Source of the DNA: JAPULR01 sp965238215
Lineage (GTDB): Bacteria; Chloroflexota; Dehalococcoidia; Lucifugimonadales; GCA-2712585
NCBI GenBank assembly: GCA_965238215.1
Contig: OZ250180.1
Coordinates: 1,426,001-1,490,000, forward strand
Reading direction: 5' to 3'
DNA length: 64,000 nucleotides
This document shows positions 33,512-41,497 of this stretch, piece after piece; position 1 is the stretch's first letter; the number at the start of each line of letters is the position of its first letter. The translations under genes were made by a program, and so were the position numbers. The notes beneath the pieces were generated by a model. The model did not search any database. It saw only the letters and a program-made list of their open reading frames with translations, and had not been told where the DNA came from.

Positions 33512-34097
33512 TGTATCTCTTCTGAATCAGGTCCAGGGCGGAACCGAGAATTCCTACCTCGTTGGCGTAGGTGAGCTTCCGCCGGGCCTCCTCGATGGGG
33601 ACCCACTCCACTTCGTCGAACTCGTAGTCGTGGTCGTCGACGGAACCGCCGTGACACGACATCAGATAGAAATGTACCGTCTTGTTGAAGCGGGTAGGGC
33701 CCGGAGGCTGCATGAACCAGTATTGGATGCTGCCGATGGGCTCTTCCAACGCTACCCTCAGCCCCGTTTCCTCCCTGACCTCTCGCAGGGCCGTCTGCTC
33801 AATGGTCTCGCCTCGGTCGGGAGTACCCTTTGGAAGGCTCCATCGGGGCGGCTTCCGCCGACCGCACAGGGCCACTTCGACCCTCCCCGCTCGCTGTCGA
33901 TACACCACCCCTCCCGCCGAAACGGGCCTCTCGACTCTGCCTCTGTATTTCTTAGTGTTCAAATCAGCGCTGCCGGTCGTATCAAGTCCCCCAACTCTCT
34001 TGTGCGCTCCCCAATTCAAGCAGGATTTCAGAAATCGGGCGTTGGGTTTGCGATTCGGGATGATAGGCATTCTAAATCTGGCCGCAAAACCAGTCAA
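33501..34097 (-). CDS. NUDIX hydrolase
   Basis: Up to 198 aa; the Nudix box G-x5-E-x7-REVREETG is complete (GTPDRGETIEQTALREVREETG), supporting pyrophosphohydrolase activity. The core begins at PVSAGGVVYR, so the first 50 residues may not be translated and the start is uncertain; no good ribosome site was found. Substrate unknown. Upstream member of the NUDIX-GNAT pair. Confidence 0.82.
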   Translation of the reverse strand: MTGFAARFRMPIIPNRKPNARFLKSCLNWGAHKRVGGLDTTGSADLNTKKYRGRVERPVSAGGVVYRQRAGRVEVALCGRRKPPRWSLPKGTPDRGETIEQTALREVREETGLRVALEEPIGSIQYWFMQPPGPTRFNKTVHFYLMSCHGGSVDDHDYEFDEVEWVPIEEARRKLTYANEVGILGSALDLIQKRYIEG

Positions 34098-34265
34098 GCA
34101 CGACCCATTGTGTTATCCCCAGCGATCCTGCGAAAGAGAACCACGAGGTGCAATCGGGAGACTAAGGCACACTTTTAGAAGACCAATAAGTTGCAACAAG
34201 TCCATTTAGCAACCTTACTGGACTCGAGAAAGTTTCTAATCGCTCTACTTCCGTTCTGTCCCGCT

Positions 34266-34844
34266 TTAGCTAGTCGCCAACAATCCCGATTTCTTGGCGG
34301 TTATGCAATCTCTTATGACTATCGGAAGGGTTATTAGAAATCTATTGGCTTGCTGGTAGCGACGGTAGATTTCTTCCAATGTCTTATCTAGTTGGAAATC
34401 TGCGTAGTTCTTGTGTACTAACTGATTTCTGAGGTGGCCGATTTCTAAGAATGCTTTGACAGATTCGTCTAATTTTGTATCATTTCTCACTTTTTGTTTC
34501 ATGCTAGCCGCGAACTCTGGCCCAAAAAGATTATAGAACGAGTTCGCGTTAGGGCTATCCCAAGAGAACAAACTAGAGAAGCTTCTACCAATTGCTTTCC
34601 TCCGTACAAATTCCGACAAGACCCCCGTTCCTTTGTCCGCGTCCACGTAGAGATGAACAATAGTTTCTGTCATTGCAACCTCAAAGTAACTTGCGGCGGC
34701 AATAATTAGCGTCTTTCTAAAAGAGTCGTGCACCCTGGAAAGCAGCTGAATTTGTCTATTAACTTGTAGGAATTCCACTAAAGCGATGTGATCTCTCCAC
34801 AACTCTTCGATTCTGTTGTTGGTGGCTTGGCTGAGTCCAGTCAT
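34266..34844 (-). CDS. HEPN-domain protein (RiboL-PSP/MAE-type), partner of DUF262 protein
   Basis: 192 aa all-helical protein with R139-N-Q-L-V-H144, the Rx4H metal-independent RNase motif of HEPN toxins. It starts 3 bases after the stop of the DUF262 gene. AT-richer codon use than the flanks points to horizontal acquisition. By analogy with HEPN/DUF262 pairs, it is the likely RNA-cleaving effector of a defence or toxin-antitoxin unit. Confidence 0.78.
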   Translation of the reverse strand: MTGLSQATNNRIEELWRDHIALVEFLQVNRQIQLLSRVHDSFRKTLIIAAASYFEVAMTETIVHLYVDADKGTGVLSEFVRRKAIGRSFSSLFSWDSPNANSFYNLFGPEFAASMKQKVRNDTKLDESVKAFLEIGHLRNQLVHKNYADFQLDKTLEEIYRRYQQANRFLITLPIVIRDCITAKKSGLLATS

Positions 34845-34847
34845 GCG

Positions 34848-36044
34848 TTAGTGCAAGAACAACAGTTGCCGGGCTCGGGCTAGACGCTTCTTCACGTTGG
34901 CAAGACTTGTGGTTTGGCTCTGAGTAGCAGCCCGAAAATCTGGATCATCCTTAAGAGATCTCAGTGATTCACAATTAATCTTGCCCTTCACAGCTAAGTT
35001 CGTAGCGTATGGTTTCTCACAGATGGCGACAAATACCGATTCGAATATCATCGGACTGAATCGCCCTTGGATACTGTGAAAGGCGTCTGATGGAAGATCC
35101 TGACAACTATTGAGGAAGGATTCCAGCAAGTAATCTAGTTGCTTGAGCTTGGTCTCATCGAAAGACATCGCTTCTTGAGAGAACTTGTTAAGGAACTTAA
35201 CCATAGAGGGCCGGTACGACTTCTCGTTGATAAGAATGGCGAAACCTCTAAGCAATATCTCTACGTCTTTCATATGAATGTCGGGTATCTTATTACCAAC
35301 CAATTGACGCCATGCATTCTCAGTATTGGTCAAATAGAGCATGTCATAGAACCGGGAATCAAAGGTGCACCGTCGAATTTCTTGCGGGGTCAGGTTGACA
35401 CCCCCCGAGTTCAGTCGATTGAAAATCTCATACATTGCATTGTCGCCAGATGGACCAACTTGCCTTACGATGATGTGCCTAATCGTACGAAGGTCAAATG
35501 TCGTTCGATTCTGATCATCCAAACTCGAGTAATCCAAACGATGAAATCTGTTGGGTTGACCCGGAACATTTTCTGGAAGATTTAATCGAAAGTCTGTGAA
35601 GTATTTGTCTTCATTGAGAATCTCGAACGGAATGGCACTTTTTTCCTTCAAATTCAATCGAAGATTGGACAATTGGTCTTTACGGGGGAATCGACCTTTC
35701 ACAAAGTAATATATTGACATCAGGCGCTGCTGGCCATCGATAACAAGATACTTGTTGCCTTTTTGTTCGTAAAGGAAAATCTGTGGTATAGGTAACCCAA
35801 CTAGAATGGACTCAATGAGCCTGGAGGCTCGTTTTATATCCCAGATGAAGTTTCGTTGAAAACCAGGAATATTGACGACGCCCGAATCAATAAAGTCCAC
35901 CAGTGTCTTCGTATTAAAATCATTCGGTGAAGATACCAAGTCAAACTTGTCGATCGGATAGAAATCATCACCTGATTCCTCGTCTCCAACATCTGACTCG
36001 TACGGTGCATCTTCAAGATCTTGCAATGTATTTGAGAGTGTCAT
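34848..36044 (-). CDS. DUF262 (GmrS-like N-terminal) domain protein
   Basis: 398 aa. IPGFQRNFIW at 59-68 and VIDGQQRL at 101-108 are the two signature elements of DUF262, a ParB/Srx-related NTP-binding fold found in GmrSD and other anti-phage systems. No C-terminal DUF1524/HNH nuclease is present, so the downstream HEPN protein may provide the nuclease. First gene of a two-gene operon in an AT-rich island. Confidence 0.85.
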   Translation of the reverse strand: MTLSNTLQDLEDAPYESDVGDEESGDDFYPIDKFDLVSSPNDFNTKTLVDFIDSGVVNIPGFQRNFIWDIKRASRLIESILVGLPIPQIFLYEQKGNKYLVIDGQQRLMSIYYFVKGRFPRKDQLSNLRLNLKEKSAIPFEILNEDKYFTDFRLNLPENVPGQPNRFHRLDYSSLDDQNRTTFDLRTIRHIIVRQVGPSGDNAMYEIFNRLNSGGVNLTPQEIRRCTFDSRFYDMLYLTNTENAWRQLVGNKIPDIHMKDVEILLRGFAILINEKSYRPSMVKFLNKFSQEAMSFDETKLKQLDYLLESFLNSCQDLPSDAFHSIQGRFSPMIFESVFVAICEKPYATNLAVKGKINCESLRSLKDDPDFRAATQSQTTSLANVKKRLARARQLLFLH

Positions 36045-36239
36045 TAGCTAGCCTTTCACGGGATGGTATTAGTTCGAGTTAAGCATGAATGTGACTGGAG
36101 GCATGAAACTGACTTGCTAATTGTACCACCTGTTGAGGAACGTCAAGAACCCAACGCATCTCACTTAAGCGCACCACCGAACGTCTGGCCCATAGTGTAT
36201 ATTAGATGCACGAACCCAGCCCATTACGGAGGCCCCACG

Positions 36240-37175
36240 TTGATAGACCCTTCCTCCTCCAACGCAGCCCCCCCTGAGGAATCCAGAGGCCTTACCCTCT
36301 ACGAGGCGGCCCGACGCTTTAAAGTGCCCTTCGCGTCGGAGGCTCAACCAAAAGACGGAGAAGTGAGAGCGGGCGGGTTGCTATTTCATTTTTTGGAGTG
36401 GGGCAGCCCCAACCATCCGACGCTGCTGTTGCTTCACGGAATCTGCCAGCAGTGCCATAGCTGGGACTTCATCTCCCTGGCCCTCGCCAATCAATATCAC
36501 GTCATAGCCCTGGACGCCAGGGGACACGGCGACAGTCAGTGGCCGCCCGACGCCGATTATTCGCTGGATGCCCACCAGCGAGACTTGGACGGCGTGGCCG
36601 ATGCCCTTGGACTGCGTAACTTCGTCGTCGTCGGCCACTCAATGGGCGGACGCAACGGCTACGTCTTCGCCTCCCGCCGGCCTGACCTCGTGCGCGGCCT
36701 GGTCATCGTAGACACCGGTCCGGGACAGGTCGCCGCCGGCAGTCGACGCATCCGCAACTTCATATCTCTCCCCGACCAATTGAACAGCTACGAAGAATTC
36801 GTCGCACGGGTCATGGAATACACGGGACGTCCCTCCTGGCTGGTCCACGGCAGCTTGCAGCACACCATTCGAGAGATGCCCGACGGTCGTTGGACGTGGA
36901 AGTATGACCGGGCTATCAGGAGTCCCGACTTTCGACCCCAGAGTTGGCCCTCCGAGAACCTGTGGCGATGCCTTGAGGCCATCCAGTGTCCCACCCTCGT
37001 CGTGCGTGGGGCCAACAGCGACGTGCTTGCACCGGAGGTTTTTCAGCGGATGCTGAAGGTGATCCACGGCTGCGAAGGCGCGACCGTGGAGAAGGCCGGA
37101 CATCTGGTTCCGGGGGATAATCCTCCGGGGTTCCTGGAGGTCCTGAAACCCTTCCTGGCCTCATTGAACGGCTAG
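36240..37175 (+). CDS. Alpha/beta hydrolase
   Basis: About 311 aa. HG oxyanion motif in LLLHGICQQCHSW, nucleophile elbow GHSMGG, acid in GANSDVLAPE and catalytic His in KAGHLVPGDNP. The TTG at 36240 has GGAGG 8 bases upstream; the frame open from 36063 shows no coding character before that point. Esterase, lipase or C-C hydrolase activity possible; not resolved. Confidence 0.85.
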   Translation: MIDPSSSNAAPPEESRGLTLYEAARRFKVPFASEAQPKDGEVRAGGLLFHFLEWGSPNHPTLLLLHGICQQCHSWDFISLALANQYHVIALDARGHGDSQWPPDADYSLDAHQRDLDGVADALGLRNFVVVGHSMGGRNGYVFASRRPDLVRGLVIVDTGPGQVAAGSRRIRNFISLPDQLNSYEEFVARVMEYTGRPSWLVHGSLQHTIREMPDGRWTWKYDRAIRSPDFRPQSWPSENLWRCLEAIQCPTLVVRGANSDVLAPEVFQRMLKVIHGCEGATVEKAGHLVPGDNPPGFLEVLKPFLASLNG

Positions 37176-37223
37176 CCGACCCCCTACAAAGGGGCCTTGC
37201 GAAACCTATAAGGGAAAGAAAAG

Positions 37224-37299
37224 TGCCCCCAAAGGGATTCGAACCCTTGATTTCCAGCTTGAAAGGCTGGCGTCCTGGGCCAGACTAGACGATAGGGGC
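37224..37299 (-). tRNA. tRNA-Glu (TTC anticodon)
   Basis: On the - strand: acceptor GCCCCTA with TGGGGGC, anticodon stem CCAGC/GCTGG enclosing CTTTCAA (anticodon TTC), T-loop GGTTCGAATCC. CCA is not encoded. Confidence 0.93.
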
Positions 37300-37924
37300 A
37301 TTTCCGCCCAATAGTATAGAGTGAAGAAGGCTTTCTTTGCCAGTGCCCGTTACGCCAGCGCCCTTTGAAAGTCCCACTCCTGGCGTTGCCCGTCATTCTA
37401 TACGGCAAAGAAGAATCTAATCGCCTGCACTCAACCCGACACTGCCATCTCCCAATTGCCTCACCGTCCTCTCCCCTGCTAACCTATCCCCATGACCAGA
37501 ACAGCCGCGCCCTCTCACCCCGTCCAGCCTGTTTCCACAAAAATCTAGAAAACGAATACGAATGCCCAATACAATTAGGTCCACGCCTGAGCCGCCCCCA
37601 AATGCCTCCATTTTGTTTCTTGATTCGAATCAATCCCACGCCTGAAACGAATCATCGAATACCCCTTCATTTCTCACAAACGAATATGCATCTCAATGCC
37701 CGCCCCAACTAACTCGTCCCACTCCCTTTCGGTCATGATGAGCGCAGCGGAAAATTGAATCCTCTTTGCGGCCGATCATTCCGCACCTTCACCATGAAAG
37801 ACCCAACACCCATTTCACTTGTTTAGGCACGGCGCGGCCTTGAAATGCGGGCTTAGCTTAACCTAGGCTTTAACCCAGCATAAGCTCACGGTTTCCCATT
37901 GACCCAGAAGGAGGCATCGGCGCC
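37300..37924. other. Non-coding stretch between tRNA-Glu and the zinc-ribbon gene
   Basis: About 625 bases without a credible gene. Open frames here have random composition. ACGAAT recurs (for example near 37550, 37556, 37646 and 37680) but without regular spacing. AAGGAGG at the right end belongs to the next gene. Confidence 0.6.
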
Positions 37925-38134
37925 ATGACTACCAGGCAAACCTTTTCCTGCACCAAGTGCGGCAACAGCCAGTTTGAAGTCGGAGAGATCAGGACCACTG
38001 GCAAGTGGAGCCGCTTCATGGACATTCAGAATAAGAAGTTCACCACCGTTTCATGCGGCCAGTGCGGCTTTACGGAAATCTACCGGGGCGACTCCTCCAC
38101 CCTTGGAAACGTCTTCGACTTCCTAACCGGCTAG
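37925..38134 (+). CDS. Zinc-ribbon nucleic-acid-binding-type small protein
   Basis: 69 aa with two CxxC pairs (CTKC at 9-12 and CGQC near 45-48), the layout of a zinc ribbon of the DUF2082-like type. AAGGAGG lies before ATG 37925. Convergent with radA, 9 bases between stops. Function unknown. Confidence 0.78.
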   Translation: MTTRQTFSCTKCGNSQFEVGEIRTTGKWSRFMDIQNKKFTTVSCGQCGFTEIYRGDSSTLGNVFDFLTG

Positions 38135-38143
38135 CCGGTAAAG

Positions 38144-39580
38144 CTACCGCGCCGGGGCGTCCACGGCAGCCACGCCGAGATTCAGGGGGTCCGGATCGGC
38201 GCTTCGGTCCAACGCCAACCGCAGGGCCTGGCCCACGGTGGGGGCGTACACGCACTTCAAGCCTGGAATGCTCGGCAGCTTGCCCTCAACGGAGGCGGGT
38301 ACGAGACCGGTGGTAAAGCCCAGCCTTGCCGCTTCCGCCAGTCTACGGTCCGTCTGCGGAGCCGACCGGAGTTCGCCGCTCAGCCCCACCTCTCCCACGG
38401 CCACCAGCCCTGGCTTCACTGGCTGATTGCGGCAGCTGGAGGCCAGCGCCAACGCCAGGGCCAGGTCCGCCGCCGGCTCCGATACCCGAAGCCCTCCGGC
38501 CACGCTCACTATCACGTCCTGGTTGGCCAACGCCAGTCGCGCCCTCCGGCTCAGGACTGCCGATACCATTATCATGCGGTGAAAATCAATTCCATTGGCC
38601 GTTCGCCGCGGCACGGGCTGCATGGACAGCGACGTAAGGGCCTGAATCTCCACCAGCAGAGGCCGCGTCCCCTCCAGAATAGGCGCAATGGCAGAACCCA
38701 CTGTCCCCTCCAGCCGCTCCCCCAATAGAGCCTGGGAAGGGTCCAGGACCTCTTCCAGGCCCCCGCCACTCATCTGGAACATTGCCACCTCGTGGGTGGA
38801 CCCAAAGCGGTTCTTCACGCTGCGCAGCAGTCGAAGAGCGCCCTGATTCTCCCCTTCCAGGTAAAGAACGGCGTCGACCATGTGCTCCAGCACCCGCGGG
38901 CCTGCCACGTTGCCGTCCTTGGTCACGTGGCCCGCCAGCAGGACCGGCGCCTCCTGCCTCTTGGCCCACTGCATCAACTGCAGCGCGCAGTCCCGCACCT
39001 GTGTCGGGCTGCCCGGACTGGAGGAAGCGTCTGCGCTGGAGAGGGTCTGGATGGAGTCGACGACGACCAGACCGGGGCGTGTCTCTTCCAGATTCTGAAT
39101 TACCTGCTCTACCGCCGTTTCCGGCAGCAGAAAGACGCCGCGTCCTTTCAGTCCGAGCCGTTGGGCGCGGAGCTTTATCTGCTGCTCCGACTCTTCGCCG
39201 GACACGTAGAGCACCTTCGCTCCACCGGCGGCTACGGCCTCGGCAATTTGCAGCAGCAACGTGGACTTGCCCACCCCCGGCTCTCCGGCGAAGAGGGTCA
39301 GCGAGCCGGGCACCAGGCCGCCACCCAACACCCGGTCCATCTCCCCGCAGCCCGTGGTGATCCGCGGCTGGGCCTCCGGCTTCACCTGCGCCAGCTCCAC
39401 CGGCTCGCCGCTCGCCTGAGAATTCAACCGTCCCCGACGATTCGACGGCTTCTGGGCCGGCGCTTCCACCAGGGGCGTGCGCTCGCCACAGCCGGAACAG
39501 AACCCCATCCATCGCGCACTCTCCTGCCCACAGTGCTGGCAGAAGAATAGGCTTCGCTTGGCTGCTTTCCTTGCCGCCAT
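38144..39580 (-). CDS. radA: DNA repair protein RadA
   Basis: 478 aa, normal length. N-terminal zinc finger C14-x2-C17-x10-C28-x2-C31, RecA-like ATPase with Walker A GEPGVGKST, the RadA-specific KNRFGST motif and a Lon-like C-terminal domain (SVAGGLRVSEPAADLALALALASS). Acts as a branch-migration helicase in recombination. The upstream protease gene ends 8 bases before its start, so they share a transcript. Confidence 0.95.
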   Translation of the reverse strand: MAARKAAKRSLFFCQHCGQESARWMGFCSGCGERTPLVEAPAQKPSNRRGRLNSQASGEPVELAQVKPEAQPRITTGCGEMDRVLGGGLVPGSLTLFAGEPGVGKSTLLLQIAEAVAAGGAKVLYVSGEESEQQIKLRAQRLGLKGRGVFLLPETAVEQVIQNLEETRPGLVVVDSIQTLSSADASSSPGSPTQVRDCALQLMQWAKRQEAPVLLAGHVTKDGNVAGPRVLEHMVDAVLYLEGENQGALRLLRSVKNRFGSTHEVAMFQMSGGGLEEVLDPSQALLGERLEGTVGSAIAPILEGTRPLLVEIQALTSLSMQPVPRRTANGIDFHRMIMVSAVLSRRARLALANQDVIVSVAGGLRVSEPAADLALALALASSCRNQPVKPGLVAVGEVGLSGELRSAPQTDRRLAEAARLGFTTGLVPASVEGKLPSIPGLKCVYAPTVGQALRLALDRSADPDPLNLGVAAVDAPAR

Positions 39581-39588
39581 TCAGACCC

Positions 39589-39960
39589 CTACAGCAGACC
39601 CTTCAACCGCACCGCCGGTAATCGCTTCAACCGCTGATTCACCGGGTCTACCTCTATCCCGACAGACTCCAGCGCCGTCACGCCTAGGAGCGGCTCCGCA
39701 TCCTCATCCCCCATGATTATCGTCCCTCCCACAATCTCCCCCATGAACTCAATATCGGCCGTGGTAACGTCCAGTATCAACTCACTGCCATCGGCCAATT
39801 CGTATACCCTGCGACCTTTCGCCGCAAGCCCTATGGCTTCCAGATGCTTTCTCGGCGCCAGGCAGTCCGTTGCCCCCGTGTCGACCAGAAACAGCGCCTC
39901 CCACGTCTTATCAGGCTGCGCCGGGTTCCGAATAGTCACAGTAACGTGCGTCGCTCCCAT
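39589..39960 (-). CDS. Retropepsin-like aspartic protease (clan AA)
   Basis: About 123 aa from ATG 39960, preceded by GGAGGG. LVDTGATDCL is the catalytic D-T-G-A of retroviral-type aspartic proteases, followed by the flap and the late LLGVTALES region. One active-site Asp per chain implies a homodimer. Target unknown. Co-transcribed with radA. Confidence 0.82.
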   Translation of the reverse strand: MGATHVTVTIRNPAQPDKTWEALFLVDTGATDCLAPRKHLEAIGLAAKGRRVYELADGSELILDVTTADIEFMGEIVGGTIIMGDEDAEPLLGVTALESVGIEVDPVNQRLKRLPAVRLKGLL

Positions 39961-40053
39961 CGCTCCCTCCCTCCTTCCGAATAATCGATCGCTTATCTTC
40001 TGCATTCTATCATCCCCATACTCTATATTCCCATCCCCACATCTCCTCCTCCG

Positions 40054-41337
40054 CTAACCACTGGAGTGGGGCGCGGGCGGTGCGAGGGACTTCGGAGCTG
40101 GAGTACCCAATATCACCAGCGCGGCCAAGACGTAGAGGCCCATCAATATCCACCATACCGGTAGGTAACTGTGACTGAAATCGTATATGTATCCGGCTAT
40201 GGGCGCGCCTGCCCCCGATGTCACCAGAGTAGCGGGCAGCACTATGCCCCGAATCGTCCCCAGAAAGGCGCGCCCGTAGTAGTCGGCCCAAACGAACGTG
40301 GTGACTATCATGTTGGCCCCAACGGAGATCCCGAATAGGATGACAGAGGCGAATAGGAAAAAGGGGTGGGACGTGAAAAACATGAGGCCGATGGCCACAG
40401 CAAATCCCACGCTGGATACCGCGCCTACGTATCTAACGGGGAAGCGGTCCACCATGAAACCGGCGGCCAGGGCCATCAGAGCCGCGCCGGCAGCGTCGGC
40501 AGCAAAGGCGTAGGATACCAAACTGGCGTCGAACCCCTGCTCCACCCAGTAGGGCAGCCGGTGGATGCTTCCTCCGCCCGCCGCAAGCCCCAGTAGTCCG
40601 AAGAAGAGAATCAGCCGCCAGAAGGTTCGCGTCTTCATGGCCTGAGCTGCGGTCCACTGTATCTCTTCCTTCGGCTGTTCCCTCTGGAGGTTGGGGTTGA
40701 CATGGGCCCGTCCATCCGGCAAGAGTCCCATGTCCTCAGGCTGCTTTCGCAGGAAGATTAGCGCCAGCGGCGCGGTTAGAGTCATACTAACCAGAGCCAG
40801 CACCAGCCAGGCGCTTCGCCAACCCACGCCGTCAATGAGAATCTGGGTGATGGGCATGAAGGCTATTCCGCCCATGCCCAGGCCCATGGTGGCTATAGCC
40901 AGGGCACGGCCCCGCTGTCGGACGAACCACTTTGCCACCGGCACAGAGGTCAGCAGGCCGCCTGGGGCGGAGAGTCCGATGAGTCCCATCACCGTGAAGA
41001 GGCCTAGAAACTGCCATGAATTCTGAACAAAGAACAGTCCCACCATGCAGGCGCCCGTCGTGATGGATGCAACGACAATCAACAACCGGCCGCCGTGACG
41101 GTCCAACAGCCGCCCAAGGAAGAAGCCGGAGATGCCGCCCGCCAGCATTCGGGTTGTCTGGGACCAGCCGATAAACCCCCGCGACATCTCCAGGTCCTCT
41201 CCCATGGGGATTACGAAGAGGCCGAAGTTCAGGGAGCCGGTGGCCATGGTGCCAAAGTTCACTAGAAATAACGTGGCGACAATCACCCATCCGTAGAAGA
41301 AGGGCCATTGGGAGGGGCCGCGAAGCCGCTGACGCAC
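40054..41337 (-). CDS. Major facilitator superfamily transporter
   Basis: About 427 aa with 12 hydrophobic segments and the MFS loop GFFLGRLLDRHGGR. Resembles monocarboxylate/oxalate-formate-type MFS members. A GTG at 41373 would put the start inside the ClpC terminator hairpin, so GTG 41337 is preferred. Substrate unknown. Confidence 0.85.
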   Translation of the reverse strand: MRQRLRGPSQWPFFYGWVIVATLFLVNFGTMATGSLNFGLFVIPMGEDLEMSRGFIGWSQTTRMLAGGISGFFLGRLLDRHGGRLLIVVASITTGACMVGLFFVQNSWQFLGLFTVMGLIGLSAPGGLLTSVPVAKWFVRQRGRALAIATMGLGMGGIAFMPITQILIDGVGWRSAWLVLALVSMTLTAPLALIFLRKQPEDMGLLPDGRAHVNPNLQREQPKEEIQWTAAQAMKTRTFWRLILFFGLLGLAAGGGSIHRLPYWVEQGFDASLVSYAFAADAAGAALMALAAGFMVDRFPVRYVGAVSSVGFAVAIGLMFFTSHPFFLFASVILFGISVGANMIVTTFVWADYYGRAFLGTIRGIVLPATLVTSGAGAPIAGYIYDFSHSYLPVWWILMGLYVLAALVILGTPAPKSLAPPAPHSSG

Positions 41338-41356
41338 CCATCCGGCCCAGACAAGC

Positions 41357-41390
41357 AAGAAAGGCCTATCCACCGGGATAGGCCTTTCTT
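41357..41390 (-). terminator. Intrinsic terminator downstream of clpC
   Basis: Perfect 15-bp stem, 41357-41371 with 41376-41390, loop of 4 bases. On the - strand the stem ends CCTTTCTT followed by GCTTGT, moderately U-rich; on the + strand it is followed by TCGTAT. Position fits clpC termination. Confidence 0.7.
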
Positions 41391-41497
41391 TCGTATACTA
41401 TTAGCCGTGCCTCATCGGGCGCTACCGTCCCTCCTGCCTTCAACAGGCAAAAGGACTGGACGACTTGCGTTGCTACCAGCGACGTCGTTGACTGTCT

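Noticed and set aside
37365..37712. 115-codon open frame after tRNA-Glu
   Set aside because: Random-like composition, no ribosome site and no domain pattern.
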